A stretch of DNA of 64,000 bases. It comes from Fistularia commersonii (lineage: Eukaryota > Chordata > Actinopteri > Syngnathiformes > Fistulariidae). The stretch spans positions 6,187,501 through 6,251,500 of the forward strand of contig JBBMNZ010000013.1 in assembly GCA_037954325.1 (NCBI GenBank), in the 5' to 3' direction. The notes below the pieces were generated by a model that was not told the origin of the DNA, made no database searches, and saw only the letters and a list, made by a program, of their open reading frames with translations. How positions within the stretch are numbered: the stretch's first letter is position 1; every line of letters begins with the position of its first letter. The position numbers and the translations under genes were made by a program. This document shows positions 35,407 through 47,162 of this stretch, one piece after another.

Positions 35407-38173
35407 AGCAAACAAGCAAATGTTCTTGGTAAAATAAATGATTCCTAGCGCCCTCAGTCATGATGAGAAAGACAGCATCGAGCAATCTGGAGGTGAAAAG
35501 ATGTCGATTTTGGAGCAATATATATTTGAAAATGACAGAAAAAATACTCATACATCACTGAAAAAGTCAAACGTTGGGGAGTACTAAAAGCGACAGTCTT
35601 CACACTTCGTTATTTCTGATTTATGAAAAAGACAAGAAATTCGCTGCCTTTTCATCACTATGTACTAATCATCAAGAGGGGGTCTCATCTATTCATCAGT
35701 ATGTACAACAAGTGCAGGAAGGGGGAGGGAGGTTAGAGTCTATCCCAGCTGTCTTTGGGCACGAGACAGGGTTCACCCTGAACTGGTTGCTAGTGAATTT
35801 CTTCTTGAAATTCAAATCCAGACAAGGAGATTTCGACAAGAATTCCTTTTATCTTCTATTACAAATCAGAGGAATAAATCAGATCTTACAGGCAGGTGTA
35901 AAACTTTTATATTGCATCCGACGTTCAAAAATAAATCTTAAGCCATTTTCCATGTTTACAAAAAATGAGATTTACCCTGAGTTAATAAAGAAACCATTGA
36001 AGCAAGACTGTGTTGAATGGTGGTCATTTTCACATTTATCTTTTTTTTTTTTTTACTACAGATTCCCATACATCAGAGAAGCAGAGAGAAATAGTGACAA
36101 ATCTGAGAAACACAAAAAAATGTAAAAAAAATGAAGAAATTATCAATGATTCAAAAGAAAAAGACCAAGAAAGCAAATTTCTTTTAAAGCTAAAACAAAA
36201 TGTAAAAACAGCAGCACGTAACACTATGCTGATATCTGGTACAAATTACATGCATACAAGAAATTTGTTTTATGAAACTGATGGTTAAATTATTCCAATT
36301 CATTAACAGTATGCATTTATTTCAAGCCAGACCGCAGATTGAAGTAAAAGCGAGGAAATTTTTATTATAATATGCTGTGAGGTTTCAGTGACTCGATATT
36401 GCATATTGTATTTATTCCAATATACTGGGTTTCAAAAGGATTGCTGCTATTGATATTGTTTCCCATTTCCCACGAATGGAGTTGGAAATATGTTAAATTT
36501 ATTATTAAGCTTTTATTATTTAACAGTGTCCGTATTCATATAAAAAGCTGAAATACGTTTTATTTATTTTTTTCTTATGTGGTTTATTACAATTTTACAT
36601 AATTTGACTTTTGGAAAGTCTGACTGGACTTGAACGTGACGTTTCCACCAACGTGTCGTGCAGGGAAAGAGCGCGACGCCACGACGTAATAACTTTCAGA
36701 TTCGGTTGAGGCTTCGTGTTATTGGCACGAATCTTATCTAATTCTAAAATGTGATAATAACTCAAGATAATATGTAGCACAGGTTACGTTAAAGTGTTAC
36801 TTTCTCTCAATGAGCTCGGCATGAGTCCCTGCCATTCTCCGTCGTGCTCATGCTAACTGCTATTTCAAGCTAGCATCCTAGCACTTGATACGTAGTTGCA
36901 AAAGCTACCTGCTAAACAGTCCTATCTTATATACATTACTTTACAATATTGTGGTTTCTCCGGTCAGATCATGTATTAAGTCCCCTAAATTAGTGACAGA
37001 CGGTTTTGTATGGACAAACTGAATCTGTTCAGGAACCACTACCCCCTTTTGGTTGTGACTCGGGTGGTGAACCAAGGTAAGTTGGACTCCGTACTCTTGG
37101 GCCAAGACACGGCCTGAAATACCCGTCAGTTGCTGTTTTACCATCAACACCAAAGAGGCTGGCAAAAGTATATGTTTAATGAAAGTTTAGTAAGTGCAGA
37201 CCAGAAGAACGAGGGTGGTTGGAGACTTTAATTATAAACTAACACTCGTATGAATTGTATCGAGGATAATATGTGATGGGGAGTGTGTCTGTGAAGGCTC
37301 TCTGTCATAAAGGTCATGGTCAATCGGTGTCAGAACTTATGGCAAAACTTGAGAATCATCTGAAACCTCTGAGAGTTGAAACATGGAGATAAACTAAGTA
37401 CATTTGCAACGATAGGATTTGACAACGGTCTACTTTGGGAAGTTGCTAAATTTGTCAGTGTGAGGAATATTGTGGTGAACCTCAGGTTTGCAAATAAGAT
37501 ACAAGTCTATTTGTCTCTTGCAAACCTAAGCTTCGCCACAATATGACTGTACCTAACTAACAGGGTTCATTGAGTGGTTACTGAAAAATGTAGGGATATA
37601 ATTAAAGACTTGATCCACAAAACTATCTAGCTGTGGATGATGTAGAAGGAACGCATACACAGCCATATGAGCTTGTTTCCTGTTAGCTCTAGTTTTAGCC
37701 CGTTCGTGGAAACACAAACTGCCATGAGTTTCTTCGCCATAATTAATCTGGTTTGACGTCTGTGGGTGGTAGGGGCGGCTCTGTAGCGTTGTTGTGTGAC
37801 ACGGTTGTTTTTAAGTACGCTCTGTGAAGTTTTTAGTCTCTTTACGCTCCAAAGAGACACAGTGCCGCCGTTGTCATAGCTGCGCGTTAACACACAGGCT
37901 TTGTTCACATTCCCGCCGTGAGGCTGGAGAGCACCGGAAGGGTTTCAGTACGCGAGATGTACTTCCGTTGTCTCCTCAATGCGTCGAAGCTAGCTAGGCT
38001 ACATCCAGCTGGCAAAGATCCTTTCGTTTGAGCTCTTTGCCAGCTTTTTAAGAGATCTGGGATGATCCGCTTTCGTTCGAAGCTCAGTCTATTTGTTTCC
38101 TGAAGAGAGTGGCTACAATTTGCGTTTACATACACAGATCTGTGCTTTTTAATCCATCACCGTATACCGAAAT
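35407..38173. other. Spacer bscl2 to nxf1, with nxf1 promoter
   Basis: After the bscl2 polyadenylation signal comes AT-rich DNA with a short L2-like tail (about 35690-35800) and no coding exon I can recognise. A minus-strand open frame at 36941-37165 has protein-like composition but no family I know. A strong hairpin at 37467-37544 is listed separately. The likely nxf1 promoter and 5' UTR is 37860-38173, which is richer in CG and has ETS-like sites (ACCGGAAGG near 37933, ACTTCCG near 37960). Confidence 0.55.
37467..37544. other. miRNA-like stem-loop, unassigned
   Basis: Two 27-nt arms (37467-37493 and 37518-37544) pair with 24 Watson-Crick pairs, one G-U and two mismatches. The 24-nt interior can close further through ACAA (37501-37504) with TTGT (37511-37514), leaving a 6-nt loop. 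The total of 78 nt is in the size range of pre-miRNA hairpins. Pairing stops abruptly beyond the arms. I do not recognise the mature sequence. It could equally be a small palindromic transposon remnant. Confidence 0.4.
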
Positions 38174-41100
38174 ATGGCGGATGGAGGGCATTACTACGGT
38201 AAGAAAGACTTTGCCGTTCACTCCGTTAACCCCACATCTTTTCTCCACTTTTTACGATTTTCCTTTAGATTACGATGACTTTTGGGTGGGGAGAGATGTG
38301 AGAAGCTCTTGGTCAAATGTCCCAGGAGGTAAAATTACAACTCCGGGCCACCGGAGCCGAACGTATCACTAGGTCGATTGTAATACAATGCTAGTACATT
38401 TCGTCAACGAGAATTGTCAATGACGTTGTTCCGTTGTAGAAGGAGAAGTGTTCCAGTCGTGACTGTCCTTGCTGGATTCACATACAACGTCATTTATTGA
38501 TGCATATTTCGATTTGTTCCCTGTTAACGTGCAAGCTCAATTTTTGGTATCATTATTAAATCACTATTTTGTAAGTTATACCAGTTCCATAATCGAAAAA
38601 TGTCCCAATATTTGGTTGTAGTCAGAGGTCAACATTATATGTTTGCTTCTCGCTTGTGTTTTTCTTGTAATTTCCTTATTTTGATTTGATCCTCATGTAT
38701 CATTTGTATACTTTAACTGCAAAGGAGCAGATTAAATTTGTAACATCAAATTGTTTTACCTCTCAGAGCATGATGACAGGACTGGCCCACAGTTCCGCAG
38801 TCATAAAAATCGAGGTTCCCATAAGGGCCGTTACAATGACAAAGGACGACGTGACCGTCCCCGTGGAGGTCACTCTGGAGGCTTCGGTTGCCCTGGACCA
38901 CGGTCTCGTCTTGAAGACGATGGAGATGTAACCATGAGCGACAACTCACAAGACAGCACCTCTCATAATAGATTGTAAGTGTGTCTGATGGCCCTGTGTG
39001 ATGTGTGTGTGTGTGCTTCAGATGGATGAAGACAATCTTCATAAACGTTGCCAAGCTCAGGAGGAACACCTTTTAAATGAAAATACAACTAGACACATTT
39101 ATTCTAGAGTGCATGTTGTGCAAGACCTATTTTCTGATGAGTTTCATTCTCAAACCATGTTTGCCTTAATTTCCTGTTTTTGACCACTACTGTACTCTGT
39201 GGTAGATCAGCCCTCACTCTTTTTGAATTTATATACTTAAAAGTTTGCAGATTATGAAAGTGTTTTTTGATCCACAGTATTTTGAATTATTACTGAACAA
39301 TATGATTATTTACATTTTTTAACCTTATGTCATCACTCAGTGACCCCTATGGAAGACATCTAAGGAAAGATGGGAGATTTGAGAGACGCAAAGGAGGTGG
39401 CCGAGGAGGCTTTCGAGCAGACAGAGGTGGACGGGGTGGTGGTGGAATTAGAGGCATGAACCGGTCAGGCTGGTACAAAGTGACGGTGTGTATTGTATCA
39501 GTCAACACAAAATTTTCACACCTGTTTATTTTGAGTGTTTGAGTGCTTACTTTCCTCCCATGTTCAACAGATACCACATGGTAGAAAATACGACAAGAAA
39601 TGGTTGTTGACAGCTCTTCAGAATATCTGTTCAATATCCTACACACCTGTTCAGGTGAGGTTTAGCTGGATTAATGAAAGCTTAAACAGGCTGATTTAAA
39701 GCCATGTGTTTTGGCAATTAATTTAGGATAACAGAATAAATGTTTGTCTCTTTCCAACCATTTAGTATCACGTTGACCGGAACAAAGCCCACTTCTATGT
39801 GGATGATTCCTCTGCTGCAAGTGCTTTACATAAATGTTCTCACAAGATCACAGACACAGATGGTTATAAGGTATGTTGATTCAAACCTGTGATCTCTACA
39901 ACTGGTGTGTATTCAAACTGTAATACCCCTGAATGATTGAGTTTCCCGTGTATGATGGCCGATTCAAAAAAGTTCAACTCCTCTGTTTCCTACCAAATGT
40001 AGATAAGATACTTTGTACTGTCACGGTATACTTTGTATAATCTTTTATTTTGCTTTAACGTTTACAAATCAGACAAACCATTAACGTTTGAATAAATTTT
40101 TTAAATCATTATTTGAATAAACACAGAGTATTGGTTACTATCTGTTTACCATATCAATGTTAATTTCTCACAGGTGGAGGTGCATGTAAACTCCAGTGCT
40201 CCACCGTCAATGCTCCAGTCTGACCTAAAGCCTGAACATGTGGAGCATCTCAAGGTGAGATAGAAATAGATATCCGTCAACATTATGCCTCGAGATCACA
40301 AAATTCATGCTCAAAATATGATCACGATTATGTGATGGGATATATTTTACTCAACGGGTTCTCTGGTCTTTGACCGTGTTGAAAACTAATTTAAAAATGT
40401 CTACAAGAACTGTTCCGATCAGTCTTTTCTTATCTTTCACAGCAATGCATGGCAAAACGATTTGATGGTTCACAGCAATCACTGGACTTGAGCAACATAC
40501 GGACGGACCCTGGTAATTATATGTTAAACATTTTCATGCATCGTTTAACACTAACTGACCGTGTTTACCAATTCAAGGATTTTTCAAGGCTAGCAGAGTG
40601 TGTTGTTTTACATCTTTGAAAATTAAGTCATAACCTCAATGTAGTTGTATATTTATGTAATATTTTGCTTCATTTTTGTTTTCTGTAACAGACCTTGTGT
40701 CACAGAATGTCGAAGTCATCCTAAATAGGAAAACAAACATGGAAGCTGTCATCAAAGTCATTGAAGAAAACATTCCAGAGGTGGTTATTTTTACACACAT
40801 CTGTTTTTGTTTTCCCCTTAGGCAAAATCTTGAGCGTAAAATCAATCTTTTGATGTACCAACCCAGTCAGCTTTTCCATAGTGTCTACTCCTCTTCACTT
40901 TTCAGCTGGCTGGCTTGAACATGAGCAACAACCGTATCCATAAATTGGATGATTTTTCTGAATTGGTTACCAAAGTGCCTAATCTGAAGACCCTCAACCT
41001 TTCCAATAATGAGGTGAGAGGAATACATGGATCCATAATTTATATGTAATGACAAACCAGGAAGTAATGTATTAATTTATCTTTGATTTGATCCTGCTCA

Positions 41101-44100
41101 CATTTTTTTATTTGGTTGATCTGTTTCTGTGTGACCAAACAGCTGAAGTCAGACCGGGAGCTGGACAAGGTGAAAGGCTTGAAGCTTGTTGAGCTGTGGC
41201 TGAACAGAAACCCCTTGTGTGAACTCTTCAAGGATCAAGCCTCTTATATCAGGTCAGTCATTGCCTGGGAGGGGTGACCAAGAGTTTTTATCCAGAGTAC
41301 AGTGGTATGATTGTTTGTGCCTGGAGTTTCACCTCTGAAGTTAATCAGTGCACCAAGGGTTAACCGTGTCAGGTCTGAAGATGGACAAGCACTTCCTGTC
41401 CAGCGGTAGATTGTTTGTATGAAGCAAAATTAAAATATCTGTATGTCTTTGTATTTGGGATTATTTTCTTCCTTCATTTTACAGGGTTTACCATGATTAA
41501 GATGTAATTGTGGTACAGGATTGCTAACTGAATCAAAATTTAGATTTAAATGGTTTCTTCTTAAAAGGCTTAAGCTTTCAGCTGCTCCAGAAGCATGAGC
41601 TGTGCTCCCTATTCAACTTTTGTCTCGACTCTTCTGGTGTGATTTGATGTTCTCAGTGAAGCTTTACCCAGCATCCCCTGCTGCCTGTTGAGTCATTGCT
41701 TAAACTGGTGGCATGCCATCACACTACTGATGGTGTAGAACTCAAATGAACGTTACTCATGAATCTTAAATGCCATCACCCTCTCAACAAAGTTCAGCTG
41801 AACGGCTGTCAAAAAATATATCTGAACCATCCCTTAAGCAATACTGTGCGACACTGTAGGTTGTTTTGTTTTGGAGAACGGCCAATCCACAGTTGTCTTG
41901 ACCAAAGTGCGGATGAAATAAACCACTCATCCACTGACGACTCATCCACCGATAATACCCTTGCCCACTTGGCTTCCTGTATCAGGCGAGTATGGAAGGC
42001 TGGATAGCCCATGACGGGTAAGATCCCACCTTGAAACTTTGGGACAACCTAAGGCAGGCACAGTCACGATTACTCTGCCTCAGTCCCCATGAGCACTGCC
42101 TCACTGATATGGTGGCGATTAGAAACAGAACATGGGACTTCACAGGAAATGCCGTTGGGCTGAGACGGAAAGGGACATGTCATCAATGATGAGCCCAATG
42201 TCAAGGGGGGAAATAAGCCTTTATTTTTCCACTCATTTAGTACTTTTCCGCCTCAACAGGCACCTGCTGTTTAGTGAATGCACTGGACAGAGTTTGACAA
42301 CTGTTTTTTCAAAGCTAAGGGAAATGTTTTCTGAACAGAAATTTGAAAGCGTTTTGCCTGATAGAAGTCAAGCGGGGAAATGATCTCCACTTCCAACGTG
42401 CTGATGGCTGTGTTCAGTACAAAAAGCTCTGATAACAATTTTAAACACTGTGGTGGTAATAACTTAAACCAATGCCCCATGGTGCCTCTGTATCCAGAGT
42501 TGTACTGATATCAACTTTGTGAATTATGGGATGCAAGCCAGAAACACCAATTTCCTCGGAATTCATGGTGATGATTATATAAAATGAACATATGCTGTCT
42601 TTGGCTCTGCAGCAGTAGAAGTCTCATCGGGTCAGCAGTGGGTGCTTGGTCAATCTTACTGAGATGAGCTGTCTTTTTTCAGGTTCTCGTCCTTTGCTGA
42701 TAATAATGGGCGACAGGATAAACAAACTTCACATCATAGTCCTCATGTGTTCAGCCATCATTATTTTGGCTGTGTTTGAGATCGCCTTTTTTTCAGCCAA
42801 GGGAGAATTCAACTTTTTCTTTCTATCCAGACCCCTCTTTTATTTTGTGTTAGTGCACATTAATTTTTTCTTTATCACTTGACCACAGTTTGCAGGCAAC
42901 TACTGAGACTGGCAGTAACCACTTCTCTCCCAGCACCCTGACTTATTTATTTCACTGTTACAGATGGAAGTAACTACAGTTTCAAATGTATACTCCCATA
43001 CACCAGGAATCCATACATGTATGTGTGTGTGTTTTTGTGTACCTGGAAAAATGTATTTGTTGCTTTTTTATGCCAGATCTGTGTATATCTTCATTTTGGG
43101 GGGAAGGGTAAGTATACATGCTGGTAAGTTCTCTTTGGGTTTGGAAGTGCTGTCCCAGTATGTACCCGAAGGAGGGTCTATAAATGGATTCATTTGCTGA
43201 CAGAGAACGATAAATCCTATGGTTCTGGTGGCAGAAAGTTTCCTGAAGTATCTAAGGGATCATTTTCCCAAAAAGCGTGCTAACTAAAGTTGTGATTTTA
43301 TCTTATTATTTATTTATTTGTTTGTTTGTTTGTTTATTTTTACTGCTTTGGTCCAACTTATGAAGTTGTGTTTAGTTGATTTTTATGAAAACCAGCAGTT
43401 ATAATGACAATTTATGTTAAGAACCGGTGAAGATGACCGGTAGATAGACATCGTACTTGTGTTGCATTAGTAAGAACTAATGACATAATGAAGTTGGTGT
43501 GTGTTTATAAATGGACTAAATTAGCCACTCATATCAAAGTATGTTATCTGCTGAAAAATTAACGTATTGTTTTAGGTGATGGTGAGATACAACATTGCAC
43601 TTTGTCTCACATACATTTTTAATCTTTTGGGGTCTAGAATTATTGTTGAGGTGTTTCCTTGCCACGATTACTTATCTGCGTGATATTGCATCATGGATTT
43701 CCAATCAAATTTGTTCTCAGATCTAGATGTATTTGTTTCTGCGCCCAGACAAAATAACCATGCACATAATTTAAACAGCAAACTGGCAAACTATTTTAAT
43801 TGGCTTAATGTGCCTTGCCTATTGCTTCAATCCAAATGTACCTTTATATGGTAATGTTCTCTATGTGAAGTGTGACACCTAGTGGCAGTTTTGTGTGCAC
43901 TGCGCAAACTACTATCACTATTCTTTACATTGTTCCACATTACATTAAGTTGACTGGTGGGTGTGACTGATTGTACAGCAGTTGTTATGGTCGCTAATGT
44001 GTGTGTAGGTCTGTGGGATGATAATCTAAATGTCCTTGATTTTTGTTCCTTTACCAGCGCTGTGCGACAGAGGTTTCCCCGGCTTCTCAAACTGGCAAGT

Positions 44101-47100
44101 CGATCACATAATTTATACACTGTCAGGTTTTTGTAGCTTTTGCAGTCAAATCAAAAAAATAAACTCATACACTCAATTAGGAAGCATGCGAATTTGAGAG
44201 AAAGACCATTTTTAAGATCAGTTCATACCCAACAATCTTTATGTATTGCAACAGTTTTTTTTAACTAATGAAGTATTTTGAGGTGTGAATCACATCACAA
44301 GAATTGAATATAATGCAGGAAAAGGTCCAGGTTAGATATGATATTTCTGATTTCCATGCAGGATGGTCATGATCTTCCTCCACCAATTGGATTTGATGTG
44401 GAAACACCCACCGCTATACCACCCTGCAAGGTGAATGGTTTAATTACATGATGACTGAAGTTAGTAGAATAGAAACAGTTGCCTCGTCTGGTGTAAATTT
44501 TTCTTTTTTTCTTTTTTTTTTCTTTTTTAGATATCACTGTGGTGACTTTAATGTTTAATAACTTTAAATGTGTGTACATTTTTGCTGTACCCTCAGGGAA
44601 GTTGTTTCGCCTCAGATGAAATCAAGGCTCTCATCCTGCGATTCTTGCAACAGTGGGTGTACCCATTTTCTTTTGGACATTTTTTTTATTACCTTTGTGT
44701 TGGTTTCCTTCCAAGAGTACCAGAAAACAGAACACTATCAGAGACTTGTAGGACAAAATGCAGTGACTCACAAGGAGATTTTTTTTCCATATCACCAAAA
44801 TATCCACCTCTTAATGTTATTTGTCTTTTAATTTGCCAAACACTTTGCAGTACATGCTTGCAATTGTGATGCTTTCAGTTAGCTTACTTTCCCTCCGAAA
44901 CTTTTTTTAACACTAAAGTCACAAAAAGGTACAAGCATCGTTTTTGTTTAGTGTATTTACATTTTTTCCCCATAAAGTATTCGAACCCCCCAGTCTCTGT
45001 GACTTTTACTAAAAGTGAGTCAGGTAGCTTGTACTAAATCCAGATGTTAAATTTGGAATTTATACCTTAGAGCACCAATGGGAAAAAAGACCTGCGTGAT
45101 TCATCTTGCGCTAATGGATATTAAACATTTTTACATTACAATGGCAACACATCTATTTCTCTTAATGTTTGTGATAGAGCTTTTTCTATAAATCATAGGC
45201 TATGTTACAATATGGAGAGAAAGAAACAATGAAGGGGAGTCATTGCACCGGACAGTCTCTTGACATGGCGATGTTTCCTGGTGTAGTTCACATTGAATTA
45301 GCCTAAAGGAGAACCAGTGCCTCCTCAAAGTGATACTGCCCCCCACCCCCCCTTGTTCTGGTATTGATGCCAGCAATCTATTCAATATTGGAGTACACAG
45401 AGACATAAATAAAACAGAAATTGGACAGCAAAAAAAAGCCACAGGTTGAATGAAGAAAAAAAAAGAGAAATCAAACATACATAAAAGAATGTAAGGATTT
45501 TTATCAGTAATTTACTTTTAAAATTCCATGCAGTGAGCATTGGATGAGAGAATTACAGCATTAACTTAAATTACGTCTTGACTTTCAGGTACTACAGTAT
45601 ATATGACTCTGGAGACAGACAGCCACTCCTTGATGCTTACCATGATGGAGCTTCGTTATCCCTCACAACACCTTTCTCATCCCAAAATCCTTCAAGGTTA
45701 GTACACATGTCTTCATTTTTACCGTTTACATATCCCTTTGTGAACGCCAGTTTTATTCAGAGTGAGTCAGTGTTCTTTTCCTCTGGTGTTTAGATCAAGT
45801 TTGGGAGAATATCACAAAGATACTCGGAATTTGAAGAGGATTAAAGACCCAAGTGAGTAAATTTGGTTTGCTGTTGACCTACGGAATTTCTGTTTTTTTC
45901 AGCTGAGTATTTTGGCCGATATGTTCTTTGTCATGCCTTCGAAAATGTGCCTCTTTCAGCAATTCGATTCAGACTGCTGAAGCATACGCGACTAAATGTG
46001 GTGGCTTTCCTCAATGAACTGCCCAAAACTCAACACGACATCGCCTCCTTTACCATTGATGTGAACACCTACACAGTGAGTTCATGTTTGCTCTGCAGGG
46101 TTATGGGTTAGCATTTGTCCTTGACACAGCCAGGATCATCTAAAATCAAACAAATATTTCCCATTTACAGAACACACTACTAACTTTCACCGTGAGTGGA
46201 ATCTTTAAAGAAGGTAAGGTAGTTTTTTTGTTGCCATCCCAGTTTTATTCCGATTTTACCACGCCCATTTTGAATTTTGCCTGATGTTAAACTGTCTCTT
46301 TCAGTTGCTTTTGATGGTAAATCCCGAGATTCCACCATGGCCTTCTCTCGTGTGTTCATCACAGTCCCGGCAGGAAATTCTGGGTAAGTGTAGATCCCTG
46401 TGGTTATGTTGTTGACGCACACGATAGACAACACATGTGCCCCTACTCTTTATACTTTCTGTCAAAAATGGTTTTCATACTATCATTCTTATGTTCAATA
46501 TATTACTCTAGTCCCTATTCCATATATCACTTTTTTATTTCAACTTGTGTTTAAAAAAAAACTACTGATGAAACAGTGCATTGTGTTTGTTTTATCTCAG
46601 TGCTTAAATTTAGTACTATAATTTGACATGAGATTGCAACAAACATATGAGCCCCACCCTTTGCAATTTCTCACTGTTTACTCTGTTCATTTTCAACAGT
46701 TTGTGCATCGTCAATGACCAGCTTTTCATTCGGATGGCTACAACAGAGGAAATCCGCAGAGCCTTTGTAGCTCCCGCCCCAACGCCGTCCTCCAGCCCTG
46801 TGCCCACACTCACTGCTCCTCAGCAGGAAATGCTTACAGCCTTTTCACAGAAGTCTGGTATGAACCTGGAATGGTCACAGAAGTAAGTCTTGGATTAACA
46901 AGAAAATGTAAACATTTCCCATTTTGGATGAAATATTTTTGCATCACCCTTTATATTGCCTCCATGTTTTTTATCAGGTGTCTGCAAGACAATGAGTGGG
47001 ATTTCAATCGAGCAGCAAATGTCTTCACTCAATTAAAGGTTAGCTGGGCTTTTTTCTCCAAACAGGTTTTATGACTCATGTTACACGAAGGCACTAATAT

Positions 47101-47162
47101 CTTTCTTCTATTTCTTTTTGCAGACTGAAGGAAAGATCCCTGATGTTGCATTCATAAAATAA
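38174..47162 (+). CDS. nxf1: Nuclear RNA export factor 1 (TAP)
   Basis: Nxf1 with Nxt1 carries bulk mRNA through nuclear pores. Exons: 38174-38198, 38269-38328, 38767-38974, 39341-39485, 39571-39654, 39766-39870, 40174-40254, 40443-40512, 40692-40780, 40906-41013, 41143-41252, 44058-44094, 44362-44430, 44597-44652, 45589-45696, 45794-45852, 45960-46075, 46171-46213, 46305-46383, 46700-46882, 46978-47038 and 47124-47162. All are in phase, 644 aa (human 619). The N-terminal ~135 residues are RGG-rich cargo-binding sequence with LEDDGDVTMSD. The RRM-like fold starts at WYKVTIPHGRKYDKKW (about 142-220). Leucine-rich repeats span about 240-390 (LKTLNLSNNELKSDRELDKV). The NTF2-like Nxt1-binding domain runs about 398-570 (YSIYDSGDRQPLLDAYHDGA). 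The C-terminal UBA-like FG-nucleoporin domain contains LEWSQKCLQDNEWDF. Intron 12 uses a GC donor. Intron 11 contains a CTE-like hairpin. AATAAA signals lie at 47259 and 47375. Confidence 0.97.
41253..44057 (+). other. nxf1: nxf1 intron 11 (equivalent of mammalian intron 10)
   Basis: At 2.8 kb this is the longest intron of nxf1 and is placed between the leucine-rich-repeat exons and the SAVRQRFPRLLKL exon, exactly like the retained intron 10 of mammalian NXF1. If retained, reading continues for eight codons and stops at TGA 41275-41277. The CTE-like hairpin is at 41984-42080. Apart from this I see AT-rich sequence, a short (TTTG)n run near 43315, and no separate gene; open frames here are short and unconvincing. 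Confidence 0.8.
41984..42080 (+). promoter_or_regulatory. nxf1: Constitutive transport element (CTE)-like RNA hairpin
   Basis: A CTE is an RNA structure bound directly by Nxf1, letting intron-containing RNA leave the nucleus. Both sides of the CTE internal loop are visible: ATGACGGGTAAGA at 42011-42023 and CAACCTAAGGCAGGC at 42045-42059. They differ from the sequence I remember for type D simian retrovirus CTEs by one base (AAGGCAGG for AAGACAGG). They are held together by TCCCA/TGGGA (42024-42028 with 42040-42044) capped by an 11-nt loop. Below the loop are GCC/GGC (42007-42009 with 42057-42059), CTG/CAG (42000-42002 with 42061-42063), GAGTA/TACTC (41988-41992 with 42071-42075) and AGGC/GCCT (41984-41987 with 42077-42080). 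Only one loop is seen, where the retroviral element has two in tandem symmetry. Function is inferred from this match and from the conserved intron. Confidence 0.85.

Noticed and set aside
35574..36288. Overlapping frames of 183 and 92 codons after bscl2
   Set aside because: Composition is Lys/Phe/Asn-rich from AT bias, the first includes an L2-like repeat tail, and no splice structure or family similarity is visible.
42646..42882. 78-codon hydrophobic frame in nxf1 intron 11
   Set aside because: It is Phe/Ile/Leu-rich because of T-rich intron sequence, has no recognisable motif, and lies within an intron defined by in-phase flanking exons.
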